DNA of 64,000 nucleotides. It comes from Sporosarcina ureae (GTDB taxonomy: Bacteria > Bacillota > Bacilli > Bacillales_A > Planococcaceae). Position numbers and translations under genes: made by a program. The stretch spans positions 2,757,001 through 2,821,000 of the forward strand of contig NZ_CP015109.1 in the NCBI RefSeq assembly GCF_002082015.1. Direction: 5' to 3'. Each line of letters opens with the position of its first letter. Positions within the stretch are counted from its first letter, which is position 1. Shown here piece after piece: positions 32,147 to 40,676 of this stretch. The notes under the pieces were generated by a model. The model ran no database searches. It was given only the letters and a program-made list of their open reading frames with translations, and was not told where the DNA came from.

Positions 32147-33190
32147 ATGTTATTCATTGCAATGTCTGTAGCTTTTATCGCTGCAATTATACTAACACCG
32201 CTAGTCATCAAATTCGCGTATCGGATCGGTGCGGTTGACCGCCCCAATTACCGAAAAGTCCACGCGAGAATCATGCCTAGAATCGGCGGGCTCGCAATTT
32301 TCGGAGCATTTATTATTGGATATGCTATATTATTGCCGAAAGACGAGCACGCAGTCAGCATCTTAATCGGTGCAGTACTGATCGTCATGATAGGCTTTTT
32401 AGACGATATGCTGGAAATTACAGCAAAAGCAAAAATGTTAGGCCAACTAGCAGCAGCGTTGGTCGTTGTACTATGGGGCGGATTACAAATTGAATTCATC
32501 AATTTGCCGTTTCTAGGACAGCTTGACTTTGGCTATTTAAGTATTCCGATCACGATTATTTGGATCATCGGAATCACGAACGCCGTCAATTTGATTGACG
32601 GATTGGATGGTTTGGCAGCAGGTGTTTCCACTATTGCGCTTATTGCCATTACGGTAATGGCTCTCTTGATGGGAGATGTCTTTGTGGCTGCAACGGCTTC
32701 TATATTAGCAGCTAGTTCGCTTGGCTTCCTATTTTTCAACTTCCATCCAGCGAAAATTTTTATGGGCGACACCGGATCACTCTTCCTTGGATTTATGATT
32801 TCGGTACTGGCGTTGCTCGGCTTTAAGAACGTTGCCGTCGTATCACTAGTTATTCCGATTATCATGCTAGGTGTGCCGATTTCAGACACATTCTTTGCGA
32901 TTGTTAGACGAGTTCGCATGAAGCAGTCTATTACTGCAGCAGATAAGTCGCATTTGCATCACTGTTTATTACGCGTAGGTTTCTCGCATAGACAAGCTGT
33001 GCTAACGATTTATGGTATTGCGATTTTATTCGGAGCGGCCGCTGTATTGTTCTCACAAGCTACAGTATGGGGTGCGTTGCTTCTGATCTTCGTTATGTTG
33101 ATCGTGATTGAGCTGTTTGTCGAATTGATAGGTTTGGCAGGAGCAAATTACCGTCCGTTGTTGAATTTAGTACGCATGATTGGTAAATAA
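32147..33190 (+). CDS. tagO: Undecaprenyl-phosphate GlcNAc-1-phosphate transferase TagO
   Basis: Starts wall-polymer synthesis by moving GlcNAc-1-phosphate from UDP-GlcNAc to undecaprenyl phosphate at the inner face of the membrane. 347 residues, about 10-11 helices. Signature motifs: DRPNYRKVHARIMPRIGGLAIF, LDDMLEI (Mg-binding aspartates), NAVNLIDGLDGLAAG, FMGDTGSLFLGF and SHLHHCLLRVGFSHRQAV. ATG 32147 has GGGGAGG six bases before it; the open frame up to TTG 32132 contains that ribosome site. It is divergent from secA2. In S-layer bacteria TagO-type enzymes also start secondary cell wall polymer. Confidence 0.95.
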   Translation: MLFIAMSVAFIAAIILTPLVIKFAYRIGAVDRPNYRKVHARIMPRIGGLAIFGAFIIGYAILLPKDEHAVSILIGAVLIVMIGFLDDMLEITAKAKMLGQLAAALVVVLWGGLQIEFINLPFLGQLDFGYLSIPITIIWIIGITNAVNLIDGLDGLAAGVSTIALIAITVMALLMGDVFVAATASILAASSLGFLFFNFHPAKIFMGDTGSLFLGFMISVLALLGFKNVAVVSLVIPIIMLGVPISDTFFAIVRRVRMKQSITAADKSHLHHCLLRVGFSHRQAVLTIYGIAILFGAAAVLFSQATVWGALLLIFVMLIVIELFVELIGLAGANYRPLLNLVRMIGK

Positions 33191-33198
33191 ATCAAACG

Positions 33199-33237
33199 AG
33201 TCCTTGTCTGCTGCGAAGCGGATGAGGGCTTTTTTTG
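33199..33237 (+). terminator. tagO terminator
   Basis: AGTCCTTGTCTGCT / AGCGGATGAGGGCT stem (with G-U pairs) and a GCGA loop, followed by TTTTTTT. The rest of 33238-33471 shows no gene. Confidence 0.85.
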
Positions 33238-33471
33238 ATGAAATGTATAAAGATAGAGTGATGGCTGAGGGGAGAGGTACTGTTGATCGACGTTCTAGAT
33301 AGGCGCTGATCTTCTAGGAGTGAACTGCACTGCCGTCGTATTCGAGATTTATAGAGTGGGAGTCAAAGTGACTTTTACTAGTGAATTTAATCCACTTAAC
33401 CAAATTAGTACAGTGTACACTGAAACTATTACATTCTCTAATCGGATTGACTCCTTTCTATCTCTATCTAC

Positions 33472-33503
33472 AAAAAACGATGAAACCAGTTAAGGCCTCA
33501 TCG
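33472..33503 (-). terminator. Terminator of the LCP gene
   Basis: On the minus strand CGATGAGGCC ... GGTTTCATCG stem followed by TTTTTTG, just past the LCP stop codon. Confidence 0.75.
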
Positions 33504-33515
33504 CTTCGGAATGAA

Positions 33516-34547
33516 TTATTGATAATCGGTTTGTGCGGATGCAGACGTTTGGTCCGTGTCTAGCTCGGTTAAAGAGGAAGAGTCTGGAATCATTCCTAGA
33601 TGAGATTTCAAGATCTGCTTTACTTCTTCTAGTTTCTGCTCATCTAGCTTGTAATAGTAAATACCTGTCGACATATCGTCATAGCCTGTCAACGTAATAG
33701 TATCGACGTCCGGAAGTCCGCTTTTTATATACTGAATGAACGACAACATTTGCTTGGATGTCATGTCGGTCTTCATGTTATCACCAAGCGCATTGATCAC
33801 GTCTCCGTATTTTGTAATGGACGTAATGGATGTTGCTTCTTTAATCATCGCCTCAAGAATCATTTGCTGACGTTTGCCGCGCTCGATATCATTATCGAGT
33901 TTACGAGTACGTGCTAAAGCTAACGCATGGCGTCCGTCAAGACGTTGGAGGCCTGGCATTAAGTGAATTGCATTTTTATCGTTTTCATCTTTCTCAATTC
34001 GTTCATATGGAACTTCGACTTCTACACCGCCGAGTGCGTCTACCACGTCGATGAATGCATTAAAGTTCATTTTGACATAGTAGTTGACGGGAATATCGAA
34101 TAGTTCTTCGACTGTTTCAATAGAGGCTTTAGTACCGCCATAGGCATGCGCATGTGTAATTTTATCTTTATAGTTTATCTGTGGAATATACACATATGAA
34201 TCACGAGGGATGCTGACGAGCTTGATACTTTTGGTTTTAGGGTTCAGAGTTGCGAGTACCAATGCATCTGACCTGCCATTTGCTCCTGTTTCTTGCCGCA
34301 TTTCACTTTCATCTACGCCAATCAATAAAATCGATACTTTGTCTTTTGCGGGTTCTACATATATTTCTGGTGGTTCTTGTTTAGCAATAGGTTCATAAGA
34401 ACGATCTAGTACGTTCACCGCTTGATTGTGCAATTTGAAAGCATAACCGGCAATGGCTAGGGCCGCTATGAAGAACGTAAATAATGCTATTTTCAAGAAG
34501 CGCTTCGTTTTGGAAGCGTTCTTTTTCTTATATTCTTCTCTTTTCAT
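33516..34547 (-). CDS. LytR-CpsA-Psr (LCP) family wall-polymer ligase
   Basis: Membrane-anchored enzyme of 343 residues that attaches lipid-linked wall polymers to peptidoglycan. A lysine-rich start and one N-terminal membrane helix (about 18-36) precede the LCP domain. Conserved polyprenyl-phosphate-binding residues are visible in ILLIGVDE, GRSDALVLATLNP, LVSIPRDSYVYIP, HAHAYGG and RLDGRHALALARTRKLDNDIERGKRQQ. The C-terminus has a Ser/Thr/Gln tail. GGAGG precedes the ATG. In B. subtilis lytR (tagU-type) lies next to yvyE and degS as here. Confidence 0.9.
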   Translation of the reverse strand: MKREEYKKKNASKTKRFLKIALFTFFIAALAIAGYAFKLHNQAVNVLDRSYEPIAKQEPPEIYVEPAKDKVSILLIGVDESEMRQETGANGRSDALVLATLNPKTKSIKLVSIPRDSYVYIPQINYKDKITHAHAYGGTKASIETVEELFDIPVNYYVKMNFNAFIDVVDALGGVEVEVPYERIEKDENDKNAIHLMPGLQRLDGRHALALARTRKLDNDIERGKRQQMILEAMIKEATSITSITKYGDVINALGDNMKTDMTSKQMLSFIQYIKSGLPDVDTITLTGYDDMSTGIYYYKLDEQKLEEVKQILKSHLGMIPDSSSLTELDTDQTSASAQTDYQ

Positions 34548-34689
34548 TTTATACCTCCAGGGTGTACGGCAGAAAAAACCGTCAGTGGCAAATCTTCACA
34601 TAAAATTCGCAGTAATGTAAGGAAATCAGACCTACTGCTCATAAAGTTCACCTTCTACCATTATACCCGCTTTTTAGTTGGACGTATAG

Positions 34690-35322
34690 TTAGATGTCGA
34701 ACTCTAGGAATTCATGTCCAGTTATGGTAATGATCGCCTGACCGTTCGTTAACTCCATCATCCATTCCTGAAAAATCTCTTGATTCTCTTCAGGAACATA
34801 TAAAAAGAGTTCAACGTCCTCTTCATAGACAATCTCTTTTAGTGGGTATTCGGACTGCCGTACTTCGTTTTCTACTTTGCCTAGCCATGTATAATCGATA
34901 GAAGTCTTAACTAGTGTGTGTAATTTTCTTTCCACGACACCTGTTGCGGCAATGCCTTCAGAAGCTGCTTTGCCATATGCACGGATTAATCCGCCACCAC
35001 CAAGTTTGATGCCGCCAAAATAGCGAGTCACAACGATCACGGTATCTTTTAGCTGTTGCTTTTTAAGCACTTCCAACATAGGGAAGCCGGCTGTACCTGA
35101 AGGCTCACCGTCATCGTTCGCTTTTTGGATCTGGTCATGTTCTCCTATGATATAGGCGGAACAATTATGAGTAGCAGTATGATGGTTTTTTTTGATGTCC
35201 TGTATGAAATCCAGCGCCTCTTGTTCTGTCTCGACTCTTTTGACAAATGACAGAAAGCGGGATTTTTGAATAACGAATTCACTCTCTCCGTATAGTTGTA
35301 CGGTTTTATAATTAGCTCGCAT
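34690..35322 (-). CDS. yvyE: YvyE/YigZ (IMPACT) family protein
   Basis: Conserved cytoplasmic protein of 210 residues. The N-terminal UPF0029/IMPACT domain is seen in KSRFLSFVKRV, THNCSAYIIG, DDGEPSGTAGFPML and VTRYFGGIKLGGGGLIRAYG; the C-terminal ferredoxin-like domain follows. Biochemical role is not settled; relatives have been tied to translation stress. It occupies the same place between lytR and degS as in B. subtilis, reinforcing the synteny. Confidence 0.9.
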   Translation of the reverse strand: MRANYKTVQLYGESEFVIQKSRFLSFVKRVETEQEALDFIQDIKKNHHTATHNCSAYIIGEHDQIQKANDDGEPSGTAGFPMLEVLKKQQLKDTVIVVTRYFGGIKLGGGGLIRAYGKAASEGIAATGVVERKLHTLVKTSIDYTWLGKVENEVRQSEYPLKEIVYEEDVELFLYVPEENQEIFQEWMMELTNGQAIITITGHEFLEFDI

Positions 35323-35376
35323 TTGTCGTACCCCCTACATTTGTAATATACTTATAATACTTATTCATCGTTAAAA

Positions 35377-35385
35377 TGATATACT
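35377..35385 (+). promoter_or_regulatory. Extended -10 promoter of degSU
   Basis: TGATATACT (TATACT at 35380-35385), about 88 bases before the TTG start of degS. Confidence 0.45.
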
Positions 35386-35472
35386 ATATATGAAGTGTAT
35401 AAGTATTTAGGCTAAACTGCAATAATGCTCGCTTTGCGAATTTTCACAAAAACGGCTGCGGGAGGTAGTTAT

Positions 35473-36621
35473 TTGAACGACAAAGCAATTGACATTCAAC
35501 AAATGGAGAAAATCTTTAGCAACATGGTAAATGTAATGGATCGTTCAAAAAGCGATATTTTTTTAATTAGCGAACAAAGCCGCCGAAGTTTTGAAGAGAT
35601 GCAAAAAGAGTTAGCAGAAGTGAAAGAAAGTATTTCTCATGTGATAACAGAAGGCGATTCCTTAGAGGGTATGTCACGTCACTCAAGAAAACGTCTTGCT
35701 ACTGTGTCAAAAGACTTCGTAACGTATAGTGAAGATGAAGTTAAACAAGCGTATAGTGTAGCAAATGACTTGCTTGTGCGCGCCTCCATCAATAAAATGG
35801 AGGAGAAACAACTTCGTGAACGACGGGATGAACTTGAACGTCGACTAAAGTTGCTGCTCTCTACAATTGAAAGAGCAGACCAACTTGTAAACCAAGTAAC
35901 CACTGTGATCACATATTTAACATCTGATTTGAAAAATGTAAGTACAGCACTAGAAACGGCTCGCCAAAAACAAGATTTTGCAGTTCAAATCATTCAAGCC
36001 CAAGAAGAAGAACGTAAACGGTTATCACGTGATATTCATGATGGACCTGCACAAATGCTGGCCAATGTTTTGATGCGTTCGGGTTTAATTGAAAAAACGT
36101 TTGTTAAGCATGGCCCAGAAGAAGCGATGCAAGAGCTATCTTACTTAAAAGAAATGGTTAGGGGAGCGCTATCTGAAGTGCGTCGTATCATTTACAATTT
36201 GCGACCTATGGCTTTGGATGATTTAGGGCTAGTTCCGACATTGCGAAAGTATTTATTGACTATTAGTGAATACGAAGCGCCGCTAATCATTCATTTTCAA
36301 AGCAACGGAGCAGAAAAAAGATTTGCTTCCAATTTTGAAGTAGGTATTTTTCGTCTCATTCAAGAATCAGTAAATAACAGTATTAAACATGCGAAAACTG
36401 ATGAAATATGGGTAAAAATCGAATGGTTACGCGAATCGGTTAATATAGTAATCAAAGACCAAGGTCTGGGATTTGATACAAATGAAGTAAAAGAGAAATC
36501 ATTTGGTTTAATTGGAATGCAAGAACGTGTAGATTTATTGAAAGGGAAAATGAAGGTCATTTCTAAAGTTGGAGAAGGCACTTCAATACTTTTTCAAATT
36601 CCATTAGACGAAGATCTGTAA
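35473..36621 (+). CDS. degS: Cytoplasmic sensor histidine kinase DegS
   Basis: Phosphorylates DegU. 382 residues, no membrane segment. An N-terminal DegS sensor coiled-coil region is followed by HisKA_3 (EEERKRLSRDIHDGPAQML) and a HATPase domain with ESVNNSIKHA and DQGLGFD / GLIGMQERV boxes. TTG 35473 is chosen because GGGAGGT lies eight bases before it, and it places the phospho-accepting histidine at residue 189, exactly as in B. subtilis DegS. An ATG 48 bases upstream has no ribosome site. Confidence 0.94.
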   Translation: MNDKAIDIQQMEKIFSNMVNVMDRSKSDIFLISEQSRRSFEEMQKELAEVKESISHVITEGDSLEGMSRHSRKRLATVSKDFVTYSEDEVKQAYSVANDLLVRASINKMEEKQLRERRDELERRLKLLLSTIERADQLVNQVTTVITYLTSDLKNVSTALETARQKQDFAVQIIQAQEEERKRLSRDIHDGPAQMLANVLMRSGLIEKTFVKHGPEEAMQELSYLKEMVRGALSEVRRIIYNLRPMALDDLGLVPTLRKYLLTISEYEAPLIIHFQSNGAEKRFASNFEVGIFRLIQESVNNSIKHAKTDEIWVKIEWLRESVNIVIKDQGLGFDTNEVKEKSFGLIGMQERVDLLKGKMKVISKVGEGTSILFQIPLDEDL

Positions 36622-36649
36622 GTAAGGTAATTACTGGGAGGAATAGGAT

Positions 36650-37330
36650 ATGGAAGCGACTAAAATATTGATAGTAGATGATCACCAATTATTCCGTGAA
36701 GGAGTTAAACGGATTTTGGATTTTGAAGAATCATTTAACGTAGTAGCAGAAGGCGACGATGGAGTGGAAGTAGTCGAGTTATACAGAGAGTATGAACCAG
36801 ACGTAGTACTGATGGATATTAATATGCCACGCATGAATGGTGTAGACGCGACTGAGCAGTTAATTAATGAATTTCCGGACGCACGCGTCATCATGCTATC
36901 CATTCATGACGACGAATCTTACGTAACGCACGCTTTGAAAACAGGTGCTCTCGGCTATATGCTAAAAGAAATGGATGCAGATGCGATTATTCAAGCGATC
37001 AAAGTAGTAGCGAATGGTGGCTCTTACTTACATCCAAAAATCACGCATAATTTGGTAACAGAATTCCGTCGTTTGAGCGAAAGAGAACATAAAGGATCCT
37101 TCCAGCAGAACGACATTCGTCGCCCGCTTCATTTATTGACGAAGCGCGAATGTGAAGTTCTACAATTATTAACAGATGGCCAAAGTAACCGGACAATCGG
37201 TGAAACGCTCTTCATCTCAGAAAAAACGGTGAAAAACCACGTCTCCAGCATTCTACAAAAAATGAGTGTCAATGACCGTACACAAGCTGTTGTGACAGCA
37301 ATCAAAAATGGTTGGGTAGAAGTAAAATAA
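36650..37330 (+). CDS. degU: Response regulator DegU
   Basis: NarL/LuxR-type regulator of exoenzymes, competence and motility, 226 residues. Receiver domain 1-120 with His12 (VDDHQLF) and phospho-acceptor Asp56 (VLMDINMP), and Lys in [10 protein letters not shown]. The GerE-type helix-turn-helix is at about 160-222 ([23 protein letters not shown]). Positions of His12 and Asp56 equal those in B. subtilis, where they alter DegU activity. It is 28 bp after degS with a GGGAGG site. Unphosphorylated DegU primes comK, and comK lies only 1.1 kb downstream here. Confidence 0.95.
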   Translation: MEATKILIVDDHQLFREGVKRILDFEESFNVVAEGDDGVEVVELYREYEPDVVLMDINMPRMNGVDATEQLINEFPDARVIMLSIHDDESYVTHALKTGALGYMLKEMDADAIIQAIKVVANGGSYLHPKITHNLVTEFRRLSEREHKGSFQQNDIRRPLHLLTKRECEVLQLLTDGQSNRTIGETLFISEKTVKNHVSSILQKMSVNDRTQAVVTAIKNGWVEVK

Positions 37331-37337
37331 TAAAAAA

Positions 37338-37374
37338 AGAGAAAGGTCTTTGCACGTTGAAGGCCTTTTTCTCT
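37338..37374 (+). terminator. degSU terminator
   Basis: GAGAAAGGTCTT / AAGGCCTTTTTCTC stem of modest quality between degU and the lipoprotein gene; the T residues are mostly within the stem, so it may be leaky. Confidence 0.5.
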
Positions 37375-37389
37375 ACGTAGGAGGGGCAT

Positions 37390-37956
37390 ATGAAGAAAAA
37401 ATTGGCAGTCGCGTCCATGGCATTAGCGCTCGTATTAGGCGCGTGTGGTAACGCAGATGAAACGAATCAGAACAACCCTGAAACTGGGGAACCCGCACCA
37501 GGCAGTGGCGCCATCGATCATGGAGTAGATGATAATAAAGTAGGATTCAGCATGTCAGGCGACAAAGTTGAAGAAGCTACAGACGTACCCAAAGAGGATA
37601 AAGAAGATATTTTAGCTGCTTTTGATACCTACATCGAAACATTAAATAATCAAGACGTAGAAGGGTATCTTGCTACACTTTCTACTAAAGGCTATGATTT
37701 GGAAGAAGAGCGTCAAGCTACGGAAGAAATGCTTAAAAATACTAAGATGAAACGTGAAACAGATCATGAAACGATCGTAAAATATTCAGAGGATAGCGCA
37801 CAGTTATTTTCTACATTGAAAACGACGTTCACCGATATTGAGACAGGAGTAGAAAATACGCCTGAAGGCCGCCAAGTGACTGTTTTCAATAAAGAAGATG
37901 GCGCATGGAAAGTGTTCTCGATCCACTTTATTGGTGATGAACCAGGAAACGAATAA
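37390..37956 (+). CDS. Lipoprotein with NTF2-like domain
   Basis: Membrane-anchored outer-face lipoprotein of 188 residues. The signal peptide ends in a lipobox LVLGAC with the lipidated Cys at 19. An acidic, low-complexity linker (about 20-70) leads to a ~110-residue SnoaL/NTF2-like fold (AFDTYIETLNNQDVEGYLA ... KEDGAWKVFSIHF), a small-molecule or protein-binding fold. No specific function can be given. GGAGGGG precedes the ATG. It follows degU by 59 bp and could be partly read from the deg promoter. Confidence 0.75.
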   Translation: MKKKLAVASMALALVLGACGNADETNQNNPETGEPAPGSGAIDHGVDDNKVGFSMSGDKVEEATDVPKEDKEDILAAFDTYIETLNNQDVEGYLATLSTKGYDLEEERQATEEMLKNTKMKRETDHETIVKYSEDSAQLFSTLKTTFTDIETGVENTPEGRQVTVFNKEDGAWKVFSIHFIGDEPGNE

Positions 37957-37982
37957 ACGACATTATATGTTGATATAACGAC

Positions 37983-38017
37983 AAAACTTCCAGTGAATAC
38001 AACTGGAAGTTTTTTTA
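37983..38017 (+). terminator. Terminator of the lipoprotein gene
   Basis: AAACTTCCAGT / ACTGGAAGTTT perfect stem, seven-base loop, T tract. Confidence 0.9.
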
Positions 38018-38044
38018 TGCGAAAAAAAGCCATACTATGAGTAC

Positions 38045-38073
38045 TTGCTTTTCTGCGCTAAAGGAATTATAAT
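38045..38073 (+). promoter_or_regulatory. Sigma-A promoter of the YhjD-like gene
   Basis: TTGCTT (38045-38050), 17-bp spacer, TATAAT (38068-38073). The ATG at 38076 would be at or before the transcription start, which supports ATG 38112. Confidence 0.7.
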
Positions 38074-38111
38074 CAATGAAGGAACACATGTTCTATAAGG
38101 AGGCGATTTCG

Positions 38112-38489
38112 ATGCCTTTGATCCCCGCAGAGGCAATGCCCTATTTGGAGAACTATATTTATCTTCCTATGCTGTTGACAATTATGGAACGTGACCGTCA
38201 GTTGTTAGAGAAGGTACCGTTTAAATTGAAGAGCCCATACCTTAATTTGCTAGACGAGACAATGAACACCGTTTCCGCTGATCTACAAACAACTTCTCTG
38301 TATTTACAAAAGCACAAAATGAAAGTGATACGTCATTCGACAGATGAACTATTTACGGAATATATATTTTTACATGATGGTTATCAAGATATGCGACGCT
38401 ATTTAAATGTTCGCTTACGTAACCGATCGGAAGAATTATTGAATCTGTATATTAGGAAATTGTCGAATCAGAACTTTTCGGCTCCATGA
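38112..38489 (+). CDS. YhjD-like conserved small protein
   Basis: Cytoplasmic helical protein of 125 residues without catalytic motifs. It reads IYLPMLLTIMERDRQLLE, then FKLKSPYLNLLD, and ends with an Arg/Glu-rich GYQDMRRYLNVRLRNRSEELL. From memory the pattern resembles YhjD of Bacillus, which also lies near comK in B. subtilis; that cannot be verified here. ATG 38112 is chosen because AAGGAGG is eight bases before it and the upstream ATG 38076 abuts the -10. The last 38 bp overlap the 3' end of comK on the other strand. Confidence 0.7.
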   Translation: MPLIPAEAMPYLENYIYLPMLLTIMERDRQLLEKVPFKLKSPYLNLLDETMNTVSADLQTTSLYLQKHKMKVIRHSTDELFTEYIFLHDGYQDMRRYLNVRLRNRSEELLNLYIRKLSNQNFSAP

Positions 38490-38988
38490 TCATGTAATAT
38501 GAACTTCGCAATTCTTCTTGAGCATTTTCAAATCGTTGAGACAAAATATGCGATAATGCCATTTGCCTATAAACGGTAGCTAACGACGTATCTAGTTGCA
38601 TCTGCGTATCGTTTTTTAGCATAACGGTTACACCATCTTCGTGCTGAACAGCGTCTTTTACTGCATGATAAGCCACCCAGGAGTTTTTATGTAAAGTAGG
38701 GGACAGTAAAGGGAAAAATAATAACGGCCGATCATTCGAATGGGTTAGCATAATCGGTGGCTTTGGGCGATTTCTCAAATCCAATTTGGAACTGTTAATA
38801 ATGGACTCAAAGTTGGAACGGTAATGCGCACAAGATTCTCTCATAATTTCTAATGGTGTTTTCTCGACAATAAATGTCCGGTCGCTTTCCACTACTTTTG
38901 TATAGTATGGGTTCGCATGTTGTCCATGAAGTAATGCAAAAGTATGGAATGTAACGATATAAGACGATAGATAATGTGGATTCGCCAT
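38452..38988 (-). CDS. comK: Competence transcription factor ComK
   Basis: ComK-family DNA-binding activator of 178 residues that switches on DNA-uptake genes. It retains the family core KPPIML..SN(D)RPLLFFPLLSPTLHKNSWVAYHAV and the preceding IMRESCAHYRSNFE. It is shorter than B. subtilis ComK (192) at the C-terminus, the part that carries the MecA/ClpC degradation region there, so turnover may differ. GGAGGG precedes the ATG. The 3' end overlaps the convergent YhjD-like gene by 38 bp. Target comF genes are present at 57-61 kb. Confidence 0.85.
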   Translation of the reverse strand: MANPHYLSSYIVTFHTFALLHGQHANPYYTKVVESDRTFIVEKTPLEIMRESCAHYRSNFESIINSSKLDLRNRPKPPIMLTHSNDRPLLFFPLLSPTLHKNSWVAYHAVKDAVQHEDGVTVMLKNDTQMQLDTSLATVYRQMALSHILSQRFENAQEELRSSYYMIMEPKSSDSTIS

Positions 38989-39275
38989 GTTGTTCCCTCC
39001 TGTTTAATAGGACCATATACGTATTAATTATAGTATAGAAAAAGCGAAAATCAACTGTAATGTTGGAAAATAGTAAATCTTCTATTAATATGTTGAGTTT
39101 TATCGAATGGTTGTAGTTCTGATCAGTAGAAAGTCAGCAACTTGATGCTATCAACTTCTCGTGCATGGAAGGTGAGTATACGAACTGCCTTACACCTAAT
39201 TTAACGGAAGCCATTGACCGGTGCCGTAGTGGGGACAATGAACTCTCCACTTACACTGCCAGCAATAGAGCGAAA

Positions 39276-39322
39276 TTAAAAAGCTGAAGACCATCCTAAG
39301 AGAATAGGAATGTTCTTCAGCA
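39276..39322 (-). terminator. Terminator of the M20 amidohydrolase gene
   Basis: On the minus strand GCTGAAGA-x-ATTCCTAT ... TAGGAT-x-TCTTCAGC stem followed by TTTTT. The gap 38989-39275 holds the comK upstream region and no other gene. Confidence 0.85.
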
Positions 39323-39331
39323 TTGTGATCT

Positions 39332-40495
39332 TCAGTTCTGGTACTCGATAGCCGCAGCACACAATGTTTTAGCCGCTGCCATCATAGCTTTTTCGTCTAT
39401 GTCAAAGCGTGGGTGATGGTGAGGGTAGGCATCTGCTGGCATGGCGCCTGTAAAGAAGAAAGTACCTGGCACTTTTTCAAGGTAGTAGGCGAAGTCTTCT
39501 CCACCCATTTGAGGTTGCATTTCCTCTACACCTTTTAGGTTTGGAATAGATTCGGCGACAGTTTTCAAATAGCTCGTTTCTTTTTCGTGATTGACCACTG
39601 CTGGGTATCCACGGAAGTAGTCTACAGTGATTTGGCAATCATGAGCCAAGGCCGTGCCTTTCGCTATACGCTTTATTTCTTGTTCCATTAGATTGCGTAC
39701 GTCGTGGGTGAATGTGCGAACAGTTCCTCCTAGAACGGCTTGGTCAGCGATGACGTTGAAGGCATTTTCTGCGACGAAAGAGCCGACGGATAGTACAGCT
39801 GATTCAATAGGATCCACACGTCTTGAGACGACTTGTTGCAAGTTCATTACGAGCTGTGAACCGATTACGATCGCATCTTTCGTTTGATGTGGAGAAGCAC
39901 CGTGGCCGCCAGCACCTTGAATGGTAATATTGAATCGGTCCGCTGCAGCCATGATGGGACCGGAAGCGTAATAGATAACGCCTGAATCGAATAGAGACCA
40001 TAAGTGCGTGCCGAAAATGACATCGACTCCTTCTAAACAGCCGTCTTCAATCATCGCAATTGCACCGCCTGGAGCTAATTCTTCTGCGTGTTGATGGATA
40101 AATACATATTCGCCCGTCAGCTCTTCGCGCATTTCGTTCATAGCTTTTGCTAATTGAAGAAGCGTGGCGGTATGGCCATCGTGTCCACATGCATGCATGA
40201 CACCGGGTACTGTGGAAGTGTAGGGTGTGTCTTTTTGATCTTGGATAGGTAATGCGTCGAAGTCTGCTCGTAAAGCAACTGTTTTTCCTGGCTTTGCGCC
40301 TTTGACTCTTGCCACGACACCATTACCGCCTACTCCAGTACGTACTTCCACTCCGAGATGTTTATAAAAGTCAGCGATATAGGCAGCGGTTTTCGTTTCT
40401 TTAAACGAAACTTCGGGATTCATATGTAAGTAACGGCGAATCTCTACCATATCGTCATAGGATTGTTCTAGTTTCTGAAATAATCGTTCTCTCAT
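39332..40495 (-). CDS. M20-family amidohydrolase (N-acyl-amino-acid / hippurate hydrolase type)
   Basis: Metal-dependent amidohydrolase of 387 residues that cleaves an N-acyl group from an amino acid or a related amide; exact substrate unknown. Motifs: VALRADFDALPI (metal Asp), MHACGHDGHTATLL (Cys/His metal site), HQHAEELAPGGAIAMIEDG, and the dimerisation domain GAGGHGASPHQTKDAI, with MGGEDFAYYLEKVPGTFFFTG near the end. All metal ligands are present. It is single, with its own terminator. Confidence 0.9.
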   Translation of the reverse strand: MRERLFQKLEQSYDDMVEIRRYLHMNPEVSFKETKTAAYIADFYKHLGVEVRTGVGGNGVVARVKGAKPGKTVALRADFDALPIQDQKDTPYTSTVPGVMHACGHDGHTATLLQLAKAMNEMREELTGEYVFIHQHAEELAPGGAIAMIEDGCLEGVDVIFGTHLWSLFDSGVIYYASGPIMAAADRFNITIQGAGGHGASPHQTKDAIVIGSQLVMNLQQVVSRRVDPIESAVLSVGSFVAENAFNVIADQAVLGGTVRTFTHDVRNLMEQEIKRIAKGTALAHDCQITVDYFRGYPAVVNHEKETSYLKTVAESIPNLKGVEEMQPQMGGEDFAYYLEKVPGTFFFTGAMPADAYPHHHPRFDIDEKAMMAAAKTLCAAAIEYQN

Positions 40496-40636
40496 TATAA
40501 AACCCCTTTCGAATAGACAAATAAGTCAATCAACTCGTTCAGTATAGCAAGTGGTACGCCATATCGCAAACTACGAATTTTGCAATTTTCCGTAATTAGA
40601 AAGGCTGAAAAACGATAAGTTAGACGACGTTCGACA

Positions 40637-40676
40637 TAAAAAAAGAAGGTCTGACGTCGAAACGTCAAACCTCTTC
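40637..40676 (-). terminator. hmoB terminator overlapping the stop codon
   Basis: On the minus strand GAAGAGGTTTGACGT / ACGTCAGACCTTC with a TTCG tetraloop and TTTTTTT. The 5' arm starts inside the last codons of hmoB. Confidence 0.9.
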
